Shown here in pieces: positions 42,930 through 50,718 of a DNA stretch of 64,000 nucleotides. The first letter of the stretch is position 1. Each line of letters opens with the position of its first letter. The DNA is from Bacteroidota bacterium (GTDB taxonomy: Bacteria; Bacteroidota; Bacteroidia; Cytophagales; Cyclobacteriaceae). The notes under the pieces are model-generated. The model searched no databases and was not told where the DNA came from. It saw only the letters and a list, made by a program, of their open reading frames with translations. The DNA is taken from positions 738 through 64,737 of the forward strand of contig JAFDYT010000007.1 of the NCBI GenBank assembly GCA_018266055.1, written 5' to 3'. The position numbers were made by a program, and so were the translations under genes.

Positions 42930-42959
42930 AGCATGCGTTATAAACGCACACTAGCGTAG
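42930..42959 (-). repeat. Palindromic repeat unit, copy 3 (single)
   Basis: AGCATGCGTTATAAACGCAC then ACTAGCGTAGG. Only the left unit is present, directly upstream of the deacetylase gene and directly downstream of the next gene's stop. Confidence 0.55.
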
Positions 42960-42963
42960 GCCC

Positions 42964-43467
42964 TTAAATTGAAGTTTTTAGTTTGACTGCTTCAAATCGT
43001 CCAACTAGACTTACTAGTTTCTCACTAAAGTCCTCAAACTCTTTTTTAGTCTTAAACTTTATTTGAACAGCATCAACATTCGAGTCGAAGCGAATTGTCC
43101 GCCGGTGATATTTCATGTCCCGAACGTCTACTTCCCACATGTTTCTTAACCAAATGGAAACTTGATATGAACCTTCAATAATTAATTTTTCATCCGTTAG
43201 TTCTACCTTCCCTGTCCGCCATTTAAATAACATAAGTCCCAAACCGATCATAATACAGAGAATTGCGATATTATTTATATCTAAAAATATGTCTGGAATA
43301 ATGTAGAAAATTGTCAGCGCCTGCATGTCAGGTGTTAATCCTTTGAAGGGTGTCCAAATTAAATCAAACAAGAAGAAGATTAGTGCCGCAAAACCAAATA
43401 GAATGTAAGCTACTTTTTTCACAGGTCGGGCGTGATACTTAACTGTATATTTTATGTCCGCTGTCAT
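42964..43467 (-). CDS. Hypothetical membrane protein with PH-like domain
   Basis: A 167-aa protein with two membrane segments (residues about 18-37, VAYILFGFAALIFFLFDLIW, and 63-82, NNIAILCIMIGLGLMLF). The C-terminal 85 residues (KVELTDEKLIIEG, VDVRDMKYHRRTIRFD, AVQIKFKTKKEFEDFSEKL) resemble bacterial PH-like domains. Function is unknown. Its stop borders the repeat unit at 42930-42959. Upstream sequence contains GCATATTGCCGGATTCTG, reminiscent of the tail of the second-type boundary element. Confidence 0.6.
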   Translation of the reverse strand: MTADIKYTVKYHARPVKKVAYILFGFAALIFFLFDLIWTPFKGLTPDMQALTIFYIIPDIFLDINNIAILCIMIGLGLMLFKWRTGKVELTDEKLIIEGSYQVSIWLRNMWEVDVRDMKYHRRTIRFDSNVDAVQIKFKTKKEFEDFSEKLVSLVGRFEAVKLKTSI

Positions 43468-43528
43468 GTTTATTATTTGCCCCGTGGGTTACACAGAATC
43501 CGGCAATATGCAATATTACCAATATCCT

Positions 43529-43703
43529 CAAGTTGGCGCGCGTTTATAACGCGTGCCTTAACTTTACTTCAAGATAATAATTTTCGTTTCGATTAATAAT
43601 CTGTACACAGTTAGTGATGAAACAATATATTGAAGGCTACAAGATTAATATATTGATTGTGTTCTTATAAGAAAGCACGCGTTATAAACGCGCGCTAGCG
43701 TAG
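43529..43703 (-). repeat. Palindromic repeat element, copy 4 (full pair)
   Basis: The left unit AAGTTGGCGCGCGTTTATAA (43529-43548) and the right unit CGTTATAAACGCGCGCTAGC (43680-43699) are inverted copies framing about 120 AT-rich bases with the TTAACTTTACTTCAAGATAA block. It is the most complete copy besides 9777-9950 and carries no gene. Confidence 0.68.
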
Positions 43704-43711
43704 ACAACCTT

Positions 43712-44242
43712 CTACTTCATTCCCCGGCCAACACAAGAGTAACTTTCTTCAATGACCTTCCTGCATCGCTCCGTCATAGCTTGGCTTTCAGGCGTAAAAT
43801 GTTGTCCGATTATAACAGTAAGACTGTCACAGTGGAAAGTTGTGTAAGATCCTATTCTTGGTCCATCGTTAGTAACTACGTAATAGATCTGTCGCGAGTC
43901 ATTCGTTCCAAACTTCGCCGACTTTATTTCACTAAAAATAGGAGTATTCGAAACGTCACCTTCATAGGCTTCTTTAAGTCCAACGACAAAATTCTGCAAC
44001 TCTTTGTCTAGATTAAATTTTTTAGGCAGCCATGTCACAGAAAAATTTGCATATAGGTATTTGTCTCTTCTTTCAATTTTTATGTATGTCGCATGATTAC
44101 GCTTCCAAGTCTTGGTTTCCACTATTTTGAAGTCCTCAGTTATTTTAAAATTCAGTCCTTTATCTCGATAATTGGTCTTGGGAATTGTTTGGCAAGTAAT
44201 AAGAGTGGAAATAATACCAAAAAGTAAAAATCTGTTTGTCAC
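43712..44242 (-). CDS. Hypothetical lipoprotein
   Basis: A 176-aa protein with a signal peptide and a possible lipobox (ITCQ, Cys17). The mature part resembles a small alpha-beta domain with FKITEDFKIVETKTW, RDKYLYANFSVTWLP and SKDR-like turns, and a C-terminal pair of Cys residues (RCRKVIEESYSC). A minus-strand box (GTTGGGCACAATTGGGC, reading from 44280) just upstream looks like a cassette start. No family is recognised. Confidence 0.6.
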   Translation of the reverse strand: MTNRFLLFGIISTLITCQTIPKTNYRDKGLNFKITEDFKIVETKTWKRNHATYIKIERRDKYLYANFSVTWLPKKFNLDKELQNFVVGLKEAYEGDVSNTPIFSEIKSAKFGTNDSRQIYYVVTNDGPRIGSYTTFHCDSLTVIIGQHFTPESQAMTERCRKVIEESYSCVGRGMK

Positions 44243-44657
44243 TTGTCTTAGTCGTTAATTTGTTATTGCCCAATTGTGCCCAACGTCCAATTATATCCAC
44301 TTCATTACCCATACCCCTCCATTACCATCCCCAATCTACCCAATCCTTATACTCCATGCAAAAGCGCCCCTCGTACCCATCCTTTCCGTAGGCGTTTCCT
44401 GGCGTGGGGCACATTCGCGATAATCATCCTTACTCAATAATTATATATAACCCTTATTCTTGGTTAACCCTTGATGTATATCAAAAGCATCTTCTAATCT
44501 CATGCTTTCTACTTGATGTAAGTTAAGAAATGCGTGAATTGACAAACATCCTTGTTCAAGTCTTTTGGGCTAAGTAACCCTTATCCTTATCCTTGCATCG
44601 TCTATCGCACGGCATTCCTTATATAAGGAGAACGCCACGAGAGGTAAAAAAGCAAAA
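44243..44657. other. Intergenic region with C-rich tract and palindrome
   Basis: These 415 bp separate two divergent units. They contain four C runs (44308-44310, 44314-44317, 44329-44332 and 44339-44341) that make a possible G-quadruplex on the minus strand, and the palindrome CCTTATATAAGG (44617-44628) next to AAGGAG. GAGG at 44641-44644 lies 13 bp before ATG 44658. No other gene is seen. Confidence 0.45.
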
Positions 44658-45203
44658 ATGAGCATCATCTCCCTACACGTGTTAGATCAAGTACACCCCG
44701 TGAATGTCGTCGTACGGGGTGTTATAGGTCAAACAGGTCATGGGAGACGCCTCGCAGGTGTCGTAACACCTCTCGCGCACCCTATGTCTATCGTCACGCA
44801 TACCATGTCTATCGTCACGCATGCTATGTCTATCGTCGCGTACGCTATGTCGATCGTCACGTACGCCATGTCGATCGTCATGTACGCTATGTCGATCGTC
44901 ATGTCTGCCATGTCGATCGTCATGTACGCTATGTCGATCGTCATGTCTGCCATGTCTAACGTCATGTGTGCTATGTCGATCGTCACGCATGCTATGTCTA
45001 ACGTCACGCATGCTATGTCTAACGTCATGCGTACTATGTCGATCGTCATGTGTACTATGTCTAACGTCACGTGTGCTATGTCGATCGTCACGTGTACTAT
45101 GTCGATCGTCACGTGCATTATGAAGCCTCTTGTGGGGGGTATCACGAATAGCGCAGGCACTCCGGCGATTTCGGTGGAGCGGTTGATCGAGCCCGACGAA
45201 TAA
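44658..45203 (+). CDS. Possible repeat protein encoded by a 21-bp tandem array
   Basis: A 181-residue open frame with a usable start region, 16 heptad units and a unique C-terminus (MKPLVGGITNSAGTPAIS, then VERLIEPDE). The units read MSIV/MSNV followed by T or M and two variable residues. Because the 21-bp unit has no stop in most frames, the antisense frames are open too (minus strand, units like MRDDRHS), so protein coding is plausible but unproven. The start ATG 44658 has GAGG upstream, and a weak terminator follows the stop, which favours the plus strand. Confidence 0.35.
   Translation: MSIISLHVLDQVHPVNVVVRGVIGQTGHGRRLAGVVTPLAHPMSIVTHTMSIVTHAMSIVAYAMSIVTYAMSIVMYAMSIVMSAMSIVMYAMSIVMSAMSNVMCAMSIVTHAMSNVTHAMSNVMRTMSIVMCTMSNVTCAMSIVTCTMSIVTCIMKPLVGGITNSAGTPAISVERLIEPDE
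44784..45119 (+). repeat. Sixteen-copy 21-bp tandem repeat
   Basis: Sixteen contiguous units of exactly 21 bp start at 44784 and end at 45119 without any indel. Each starts ATGTC, then G or T, A, T or A, CGTCA/G, then variable positions and a final C or T. Changes are concentrated in bases 6, 8, 14 and 16-21. Spacers are absent, so it is not a CRISPR array. Confidence 0.95.
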
Positions 45204-45232
45204 AGGCTGTATTAGAAGGGCAGTCTTTTTTT
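45204..45232 (+). terminator. Weak intrinsic terminator after the repeat locus
   Basis: AGGCTG (45204-45209) pairs with CAGTCT (45221-45226), with one G-U pair and an 11-base loop, followed directly by a T run to 45232. The stem is only 6 bp. Confidence 0.4.
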
Positions 45233-45286
45233 ATAAAACGTGCAAGAAACCCTAACTATGGCCAATTAAGGGTTTGTTGGAGGGGA

Positions 45287-47014
45287 TCAGGAGTTCGAAA
45301 TCCACAGCACGAACGAAAACTCGCTGCCTTTGCCGGGTTCACTGCTCACGGCAACTTCCCCTCGTTGCGCTTCGATAAACTCTTTGCAGATCGACAGCCC
45401 TAACCCGGTTCCTTTTTTAGGATCGGAGCCCGGCACGCGGTAAAACCTGTCGAATATTTTGTCCAGGTGTTTGGGTTCAATGCCAATGCCGGAGTCTTTG
45501 ACACTGAATCGAACCTTACTGGCGTCCGCACTACACCGCACGGTCACGTCTCCATTCTCCGGACTATGACGAATCGCGTTCGTTAGAAAGTTGATAAGCA
45601 CCCAGATCGTTTTGTCTTTGTCGGCCTGAATTTTCGGAAGCCGTTCCGGATGCTCAAGGGTAAGATGAATGTGTCGTTGTTCCGCCTGGAACTTCACCGC
45701 TTCACAGGCCTGATCCAGAATTTCTTTCGGCGAGGTGTTGGCCAGGTTGAGCTTGATATTTCCTGTTTCAATCTGTGCCATGTCGAGCAGCTCGCCGGTT
45801 ATCTTTACCAGACGCTGCGTTTCGGCCAGCACAGTATTCACAATTTTTGCTTGCTCTGTGTTGAGGTTTCCTACGCGTTCGTCCTGAAGAAGTTTAGCGC
45901 CCATTTGCAGCGAGGCAATCGGCGTTTTTAATTCATGGGAAATCGTAGCGATAAAATTAGTCTTCGCCAGATCCAGCTCCTTGAACGGCGTAATGTTCTT
46001 GAGCAGGATAACCGTGCCAATGGAAACGGCATTTTTTTCTCCGGTAGGAGTGATGACGATCGGAATGATTTCCCGGGCGAAGTAACTTTCCTTACCGTGC
46101 GCTACAATTTTGATGGGCTTGTCCGACGCGTCTTCAATCACCATGTCTTGCATCAGTCGACGCAGTAAGTCACTGCTCACCGCTACGTCAGGTGCATAGT
46201 GACCAACCAGTTCGTTTTCTTTCTTATTGAGAATCTCCAGCGCCTCGGTGTTGGCAAAGATAATGTGACGCTTGTCGTCGAGACCGATTACGGGATCGTT
46301 CATCCGGTTGATGATGGTTTCGATGCGCTTCTTTTCAAAGAGCAGGTTGGCCAGGTTGCTGTGCTCGTACTCGTCCATCTTCTCGGCCATGCTGTTGAAG
46401 GCCTGCGCGAGTTCTTCAAACTCGTCGTTGCGATTAAATTGCAAACGCTCTTCGTAGTTGCGGTTGGCGATCGCTTTAATACTGGCGGTAAGTTGTGCAA
46501 TCGGGTTGGCGATGTATCCCGGAAAATTCAAAATGAAAGAGAAGGAAGCAAGAAAGCAAATGCTCACAATGATGATCACGTAGAGGGTAGCCTGACGGGC
46601 AGTTTCTTCCTCCAGATTGTTTTTGCGAATGATCGCCTGCAGGTTTATGTCTGTGATTTTGAAAATCGTGGCGCGCACTTTTCGTATGGTCTCCTCGTCG
46701 TGAATCGATTGGAGTTGGCTGAGCTGATTTCCCAGCGCGATGGTAAGCTCCAACTCTCCCGGCTCAGTTACATTTTGCTCTTGTAGCTTCAGGTTCTTTT
46801 GTAAGGCTTCGCGCGCGTGAATAGAGTCGCTCGTCAACTGGTCGAGACCGCTGGTGAGACCTTGCATGTAATCGATCGATTCATAGTTTGCCTTGATGAT
46901 ATTTCTGGCATCGGCCGAAATTTCACGCAGGTAATAAATACTGATTCCGCCGACGATGAGAATCACCGCAAAGAGGAAAAACAAACCCAGCGAAAGTTTA
47001 CTTTTTATGGTCAT
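45287..47014 (-). CDS. Sensor histidine kinase of the kdp cluster
   Basis: A 575-aa membrane kinase. It has membrane segments at about 8-29 and 148-168, a periplasmic part between them, HAMP (about 170-225), PAS (about 230-340), HisKA with the phospho-acceptor SHELKTPIASL (about 358) and HATPase with NAIRHS, DSGIGI and GTGLGLSI. No receiver is attached. It overlaps the KdpD-like gene by 4 bp and so supplies the kinase part that KdpD lacks. Probable phosphate acceptor: the NtrC-type regulator at 54809-56149. Confidence 0.9.
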   Translation of the reverse strand: MTIKSKLSLGLFFLFAVILIVGGISIYYLREISADARNIIKANYESIDYMQGLTSGLDQLTSDSIHAREALQKNLKLQEQNVTEPGELELTIALGNQLSQLQSIHDEETIRKVRATIFKITDINLQAIIRKNNLEEETARQATLYVIIIVSICFLASFSFILNFPGYIANPIAQLTASIKAIANRNYEERLQFNRNDEFEELAQAFNSMAEKMDEYEHSNLANLLFEKKRIETIINRMNDPVIGLDDKRHIIFANTEALEILNKKENELVGHYAPDVAVSSDLLRRLMQDMVIEDASDKPIKIVAHGKESYFAREIIPIVITPTGEKNAVSIGTVILLKNITPFKELDLAKTNFIATISHELKTPIASLQMGAKLLQDERVGNLNTEQAKIVNTVLAETQRLVKITGELLDMAQIETGNIKLNLANTSPKEILDQACEAVKFQAEQRHIHLTLEHPERLPKIQADKDKTIWVLINFLTNAIRHSPENGDVTVRCSADASKVRFSVKDSGIGIEPKHLDKIFDRFYRVPGSDPKKGTGLGLSICKEFIEAQRGEVAVSSEPGKGSEFSFVLWISNS

Positions 47015-48135
47015 GATAAAATGATGAGATCAATATCCGAGGCAGACAGTTTATTCAATAACTGCCGAAAGATAGCAGTCCGCATGACGATTCCCCACCA
47101 GCGGAAGTGTGGTTTGCCAATACACACGGTCGTCACTTGTTTTTCTTCCGCCGTCTTTACAATAGAAGCGGATATGCTTTTGCTTTTAATTTGAATGACT
47201 TCGGCACCTAACTCTACTGCCGTTTTAAAATTATTGATCAGGTGACGTTGTGCGGCCAATGAAATGCGGTTGGCGCTTTCTCCCGGTGTTTGCACATAGA
47301 GCACAAACCACTTTGAGTTATAATAACTGGCCAGCCGTGCTGTTTTGCGGATGATCATTTTTGAGGTGAGATGATTGGTGCCTACACACGCAAGGAATCT
47401 TTCCTGACGCAAACGTGAATCGACTTTGATCTCGGTATCAATTTTGCGTTCTACCTGCGCAGCCACTTCCTTCAGTGCAAGTTCGCGCAACTGTAGAATC
47501 TTTTCGGATTGAAAGAAATTGCGAAGTGCAATTTCAATTTTGTCAGGCTTATAGATTTTCCCTTCTTTCAGTCGCGTGATTAATTCATCGGCAGTAAGGT
47601 CGATGTTCACCACTTCATCAGCCTGTTGTAGTACTTTGTCGGGCACACGCTCCTGCACTTCAATGCCTGCAATTTGCTGAATGGAAGCATTGAGACTTTC
47701 GATGTGCTGGATGTTCAGTGCGCTGATCACGTTGATGCCGGCCTCCAGAATTTCGATGACATCCTGCCAACGCTTTTCATTTTTACTTCCTTCGATATTG
47801 GTGTGCGCCAGCTCGTCAACAATCACCACTTCGGGGTGGAGGTTGAGAATGGCCTGCAGGTCCATCTCCTCCAACTCTTTGCCTTTATAGAATGAAGTAC
47901 GTCGTGGAATGAGAGGAAGTCCCCGCAGTAAGGCTTCCGTCTCTTCCCTGCCGTGGGTTTCGATAAATCCGATCTGCACATCCACATTGTTTTTAACTAA
48001 GGCATGGGCCTCTTGCAGCATTCGGAAAGATTTGCCTACACCGGCGCTCATGCCGATGTAAATCTTAAACTTGCCGCGCTTGCTCCGCCGGATCAAATCA
48101 AGAAAGTGCTCTACCGATTGATCTTTCGTTGACAT
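47011..48135 (-). CDS. KdpD N-terminal sensor module (no kinase)
   Basis: A 374-aa cytoplasmic protein. The KdpD domain covers residues 20-230 with Walker A GMSAGVGKS (28-36) and Walker B EVVIVDELAHTN (102-113). A universal-stress-protein domain follows (RFLACVGTNHLTSKMI, about 250-370). Canonical KdpD continues with four membrane helices, GAF and a kinase core; here the protein ends after the Usp domain. The following gene (4-bp overlap, ATGA) encodes the kinase. It presumably senses K+ or c-di-AMP status; the ligand is inferred from the family. Confidence 0.93.
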   Translation of the reverse strand: MSTKDQSVEHFLDLIRRSKRGKFKIYIGMSAGVGKSFRMLQEAHALVKNNVDVQIGFIETHGREETEALLRGLPLIPRRTSFYKGKELEEMDLQAILNLHPEVVIVDELAHTNIEGSKNEKRWQDVIEILEAGINVISALNIQHIESLNASIQQIAGIEVQERVPDKVLQQADEVVNIDLTADELITRLKEGKIYKPDKIEIALRNFFQSEKILQLRELALKEVAAQVERKIDTEIKVDSRLRQERFLACVGTNHLTSKMIIRKTARLASYYNSKWFVLYVQTPGESANRISLAAQRHLINNFKTAVELGAEVIQIKSKSISASIVKTAEEKQVTTVCIGKPHFRWWGIVMRTAIFRQLLNKLSASDIDLIILS

Positions 48136-48170
48136 ACTTGTTATTCAACTATGCAAAAAATCTTTACTAA

Positions 48171-49553
48171 TTAAATCCGGAAAAGCATCGCGAAAATGAT
48201 ACGGTCTTCTAAATGTGCTAAATCGGGTGCCCAATTAGGATACGCTGTACCCGGTCCGAATGCCGTGGTAGTATATCCTGTGGGAGATGTAACACCGCCA
48301 GGTCCTGCAAAATAAGGGACGCTCGCATAGCGATGAACGTATTCAATTCGCCAGGTCAAACTTTGATTAGGCATCCAATCAAAGTTAGTGGAATAATCAA
48401 AGCCGCTGAATTGACTTCCCGGACTTGTGTCAAAGGGATGCGTGCCTTCTGTTTGCGTTGGATTGTAAGGATTGGGAAGCGGGCTGGCGTCGCCGGTAGG
48501 GTAGAGTACGAGATAACGTCCCGGGTTGTTGATAAACCCTCCACCCAAGGTCCATGCAAATTTGTTTTTATTGAACCATACCCGATTGTAAAACATGCCG
48601 CTCACAAAATATTGTGCTGGGCCTTTTACCGGATCACTGTGAAAGCCATTCACACCACCGCCTTTTTCATAGCCAATATCTCCTGTCAGAGAAAAGGCAA
48701 TCTGAGAAACTCCCCGGGCCTCGGGGTGATTGTAATAGCGCACCAGCAAGCTGTTGTCAGAGTGTACGCGAATTCGTTCAGGTACTCCACCTGTATCAGT
48801 GCCCCAGTAATCATTAGTAAGGAGTTTTACATTGTTGTTGGGTATCCACGTGATGTTACCTCCAAGTCCGGGCATTTTATTGTACTTGGCATAGCTCTGC
48901 CAGCCGTTGATAATCCATGGTTCAATTTTCAAATTCTTTGTGGGGAAGATCTGAATCCGAACGCCATTGAAGAACCAGGGTGTATTATCTGAAGTGTAGG
49001 ATGCCTGATACTCCCAGTTCTCTACCTGGTAATACGAGTTCAATCCAATGTACGACACGAACATTCCCATGTCTACATTGATGCCGCGCCATTTATCAAA
49101 ATGGTATCCGGCATAGGCTTCGGCCAGATAGCGATACACGTTGGGCAGCTGGTATTGTCCGCGGTAGGGACTGTAATCGTCGCGAGGGATTACCGTTGAG
49201 TTTGTTCCCATCTGCAGGAATAGTTTACCGCGCGCATTTTTGTAGTTAAACTCTCCGCCGATCACTGCCAGTGCTACTTGCGTTTCATTGTTACGCGCCA
49301 ATGCAGTCGAACCCACTACGGTGTTGTCGTTAGGATTGGTGAATGAATAGGTGTAGTTGGCATCCAGCATCATGGTGCCTGTGAAATATTTGCTTTCTAA
49401 AACCGGAGCGGTAGTTCTCCTGTCGCCACCGTTGTACCACGTTTGGTCTAAACCTTCAAAAGGAATTTTCGATTTGGTGGTGTCTACTTGCGCCATCAAC
49501 GATGACGCGATTGTGAAATTGAATAAGACAATGAGTATAATTAATGGTTTCAT
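48171..49553 (-). CDS. Outer-membrane porin (BBP2/OmpL-like)
   Basis: A 460-aa outer-membrane protein with a signal peptide (ending SLMAQ). It has long barrel strands such as TGTMMLDANYTYSF, NYKNARGKLFLQMG, WRGINVDMGMFVSYIGLN, IQIFPTKNLKIEPW and WRIEYVHRYAS, and ends DRIIFAMLFRI with an aromatic-basic C-terminus as in barrel proteins. It resembles the BBP2-like porin family. Located between kdpC-adjacent genes and kdpD, it probably admits K+ or other ions through the outer membrane. That role is an inference from position. Confidence 0.8.
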   Translation of the reverse strand: MKPLIILIVLFNFTIASSLMAQVDTTKSKIPFEGLDQTWYNGGDRRTTAPVLESKYFTGTMMLDANYTYSFTNPNDNTVVGSTALARNNETQVALAVIGGEFNYKNARGKLFLQMGTNSTVIPRDDYSPYRGQYQLPNVYRYLAEAYAGYHFDKWRGINVDMGMFVSYIGLNSYYQVENWEYQASYTSDNTPWFFNGVRIQIFPTKNLKIEPWIINGWQSYAKYNKMPGLGGNITWIPNNNVKLLTNDYWGTDTGGVPERIRVHSDNSLLVRYYNHPEARGVSQIAFSLTGDIGYEKGGGVNGFHSDPVKGPAQYFVSGMFYNRVWFNKNKFAWTLGGGFINNPGRYLVLYPTGDASPLPNPYNPTQTEGTHPFDTSPGSQFSGFDYSTNFDWMPNQSLTWRIEYVHRYASVPYFAGPGGVTSPTGYTTTAFGPGTAYPNWAPDLAHLEDRIIFAMLFRI

Positions 49554-49565
49554 TTTTTGTAAGAC

Positions 49566-50132
49566 TTATGGGTTATTCTTTGAATATTCGTACACCTCAA
49601 TCAACTGGTATCTTCGCTTTACTTTATCAAAGTGAATAAGACTGTAATCGCTGCCGAATACTTCATCGAGCAGATCATGAAACTTTTCATTTTCAGGAAA
49701 AGCCTTTTTGAGAACTTTTATTTCAAGGGGAAGGATTATCCCGTCAACTCTTCGGCTGAAATAGTAACGGGTCTCGGTCTCTACAAACTTTCCTTTGGGT
49801 TGAAGAATTTCTTTGGAGTAAAGACAGAGGTCTTCTGAAAAATGAAGAATTCTGTAGTTGGACTTTTTATAGAATCGATGGTCGCCCGAATGACAGTCGT
49901 GATACCCAAACCAAAAGGATTTCTCAAGGTGATATTGCTCTTGCTTTCTTAGTGCGGAGACATACGATCTGCCAAGCTTCTTGTTGCTTGGAGTAAGACA
50001 AGAAGCCTTGTAACTTAATTTTTTAAGTGCATAATCATTGGCGGTGAGGTATATTCCTACACTGTCGGTTTGTGCCGATGCGTGCGATGATACAAGCCAT
50101 AGCGAGACGAAGATTGCAATTGTTTTTCCCAT
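49566..50132 (-). CDS. Hypothetical secreted protein inside the kdp operon
   Basis: A 188-aa protein with a signal peptide (residues 1-20, ending ASAQ). The mature part contains KASCLTPSNKKLG, a FGYHDCHSGDHRFYKKS motif, a second Cys pair in HFSEDLCLYS, and a charged C-terminal half (PLEIKVLKKAFPEN, YQLIEVYEYSKNNP). No family is recognised. It starts 2 bp after kdpC, so it is translationally coupled to the pump genes and may serve periplasmic K+ homeostasis. Confidence 0.6.
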   Translation of the reverse strand: MGKTIAIFVSLWLVSSHASAQTDSVGIYLTANDYALKKLSYKASCLTPSNKKLGRSYVSALRKQEQYHLEKSFWFGYHDCHSGDHRFYKKSNYRILHFSEDLCLYSKEILQPKGKFVETETRYYFSRRVDGIILPLEIKVLKKAFPENEKFHDLLDEVFGSDYSLIHFDKVKRRYQLIEVYEYSKNNP

Positions 50133-50134
50133 AG

Positions 50135-50701
50135 TTATCTAAGTTCGTCCAGCGCGAGGTTGAGTCGTAGCACATTTACACGAGATGTGCCCATAATACC
50201 GAGCCATGGCTTTTCCGTAAGGGAATCAACCAACGTCAGTATTTTTTCCTGAGTAATTTTTCTTGTGCGGGCAATCCTTGAAACTTGAATGCGAGCAGCT
50301 TGCGGTGATATATGCGGGTCAAGGCCACTTCCTGAGGCCGTGATCATATCCACGGGAATCTCATGTTTCTTTACGCCAGGGTTGTGGGTCATGAACGTAT
50401 CAATCCTTGCCTGGATCGTAAGCAGGTATTCCTCATTGGATGGACCTTTGTTTGATCCTGCAGAGCCCGCCGCATTATAATTGACGGTAGATGGCCGTGA
50501 CCAAAAATATTCGTCTTTCGAAAACATCTGACCAACGTTAGCAAAGCCGATGAGCTTGCCGTTTTTCAAAATGACCTCACCTCGCCCGTGGTTGGGTGCA
50601 ATAAAATAGGCTGCTCCTCCAATCAATGAAGCATAAATCACCACGAATAGGACAATGCTTAGTAGTGTAAGTTTGAGGGCGGGGAATAAATTTGTTTTCA
50701 T
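50135..50701 (-). CDS. kdpC: Potassium-transporting ATPase subunit C
   Basis: A 188-aa subunit with one N-terminal membrane segment (LLSIVLFVVIYASLIGGAAYFI). Conserved segments are FANVGQMFSKDEYFWSRPS, then YNAAGSAGSNKGPSN, and ITASGSGLDPHISPQAARIQ. It binds the KdpA/KdpB complex and is needed for assembly and ATP affinity. It lies 17 bp downstream of kdpB on the minus strand. Confidence 0.95.
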   Translation of the reverse strand: MKTNLFPALKLTLLSIVLFVVIYASLIGGAAYFIAPNHGRGEVILKNGKLIGFANVGQMFSKDEYFWSRPSTVNYNAAGSAGSNKGPSNEEYLLTIQARIDTFMTHNPGVKKHEIPVDMITASGSGLDPHISPQAARIQVSRIARTRKITQEKILTLVDSLTEKPWLGIMGTSRVNVLRLNLALDELR

Positions 50702-50718
50702 AAAAAATGATTTTCAGA

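Noticed and set aside
42907-42951. Extended start of the polysaccharide deacetylase
   Set aside because: The extra 15 codons are repeat sequence; the signal peptide begins at the internal ATG.
44784-45119. CRISPR array
   Set aside because: Repeats are contiguous without spacers and no cas genes are near.
44738-45160. Minus-strand open frames through the tandem repeat as genes
   Set aside because: They start within the repeats or lack any start signal. The plus strand has upstream signals and a terminator-like hairpin. I keep the minus frames only as an alternative.
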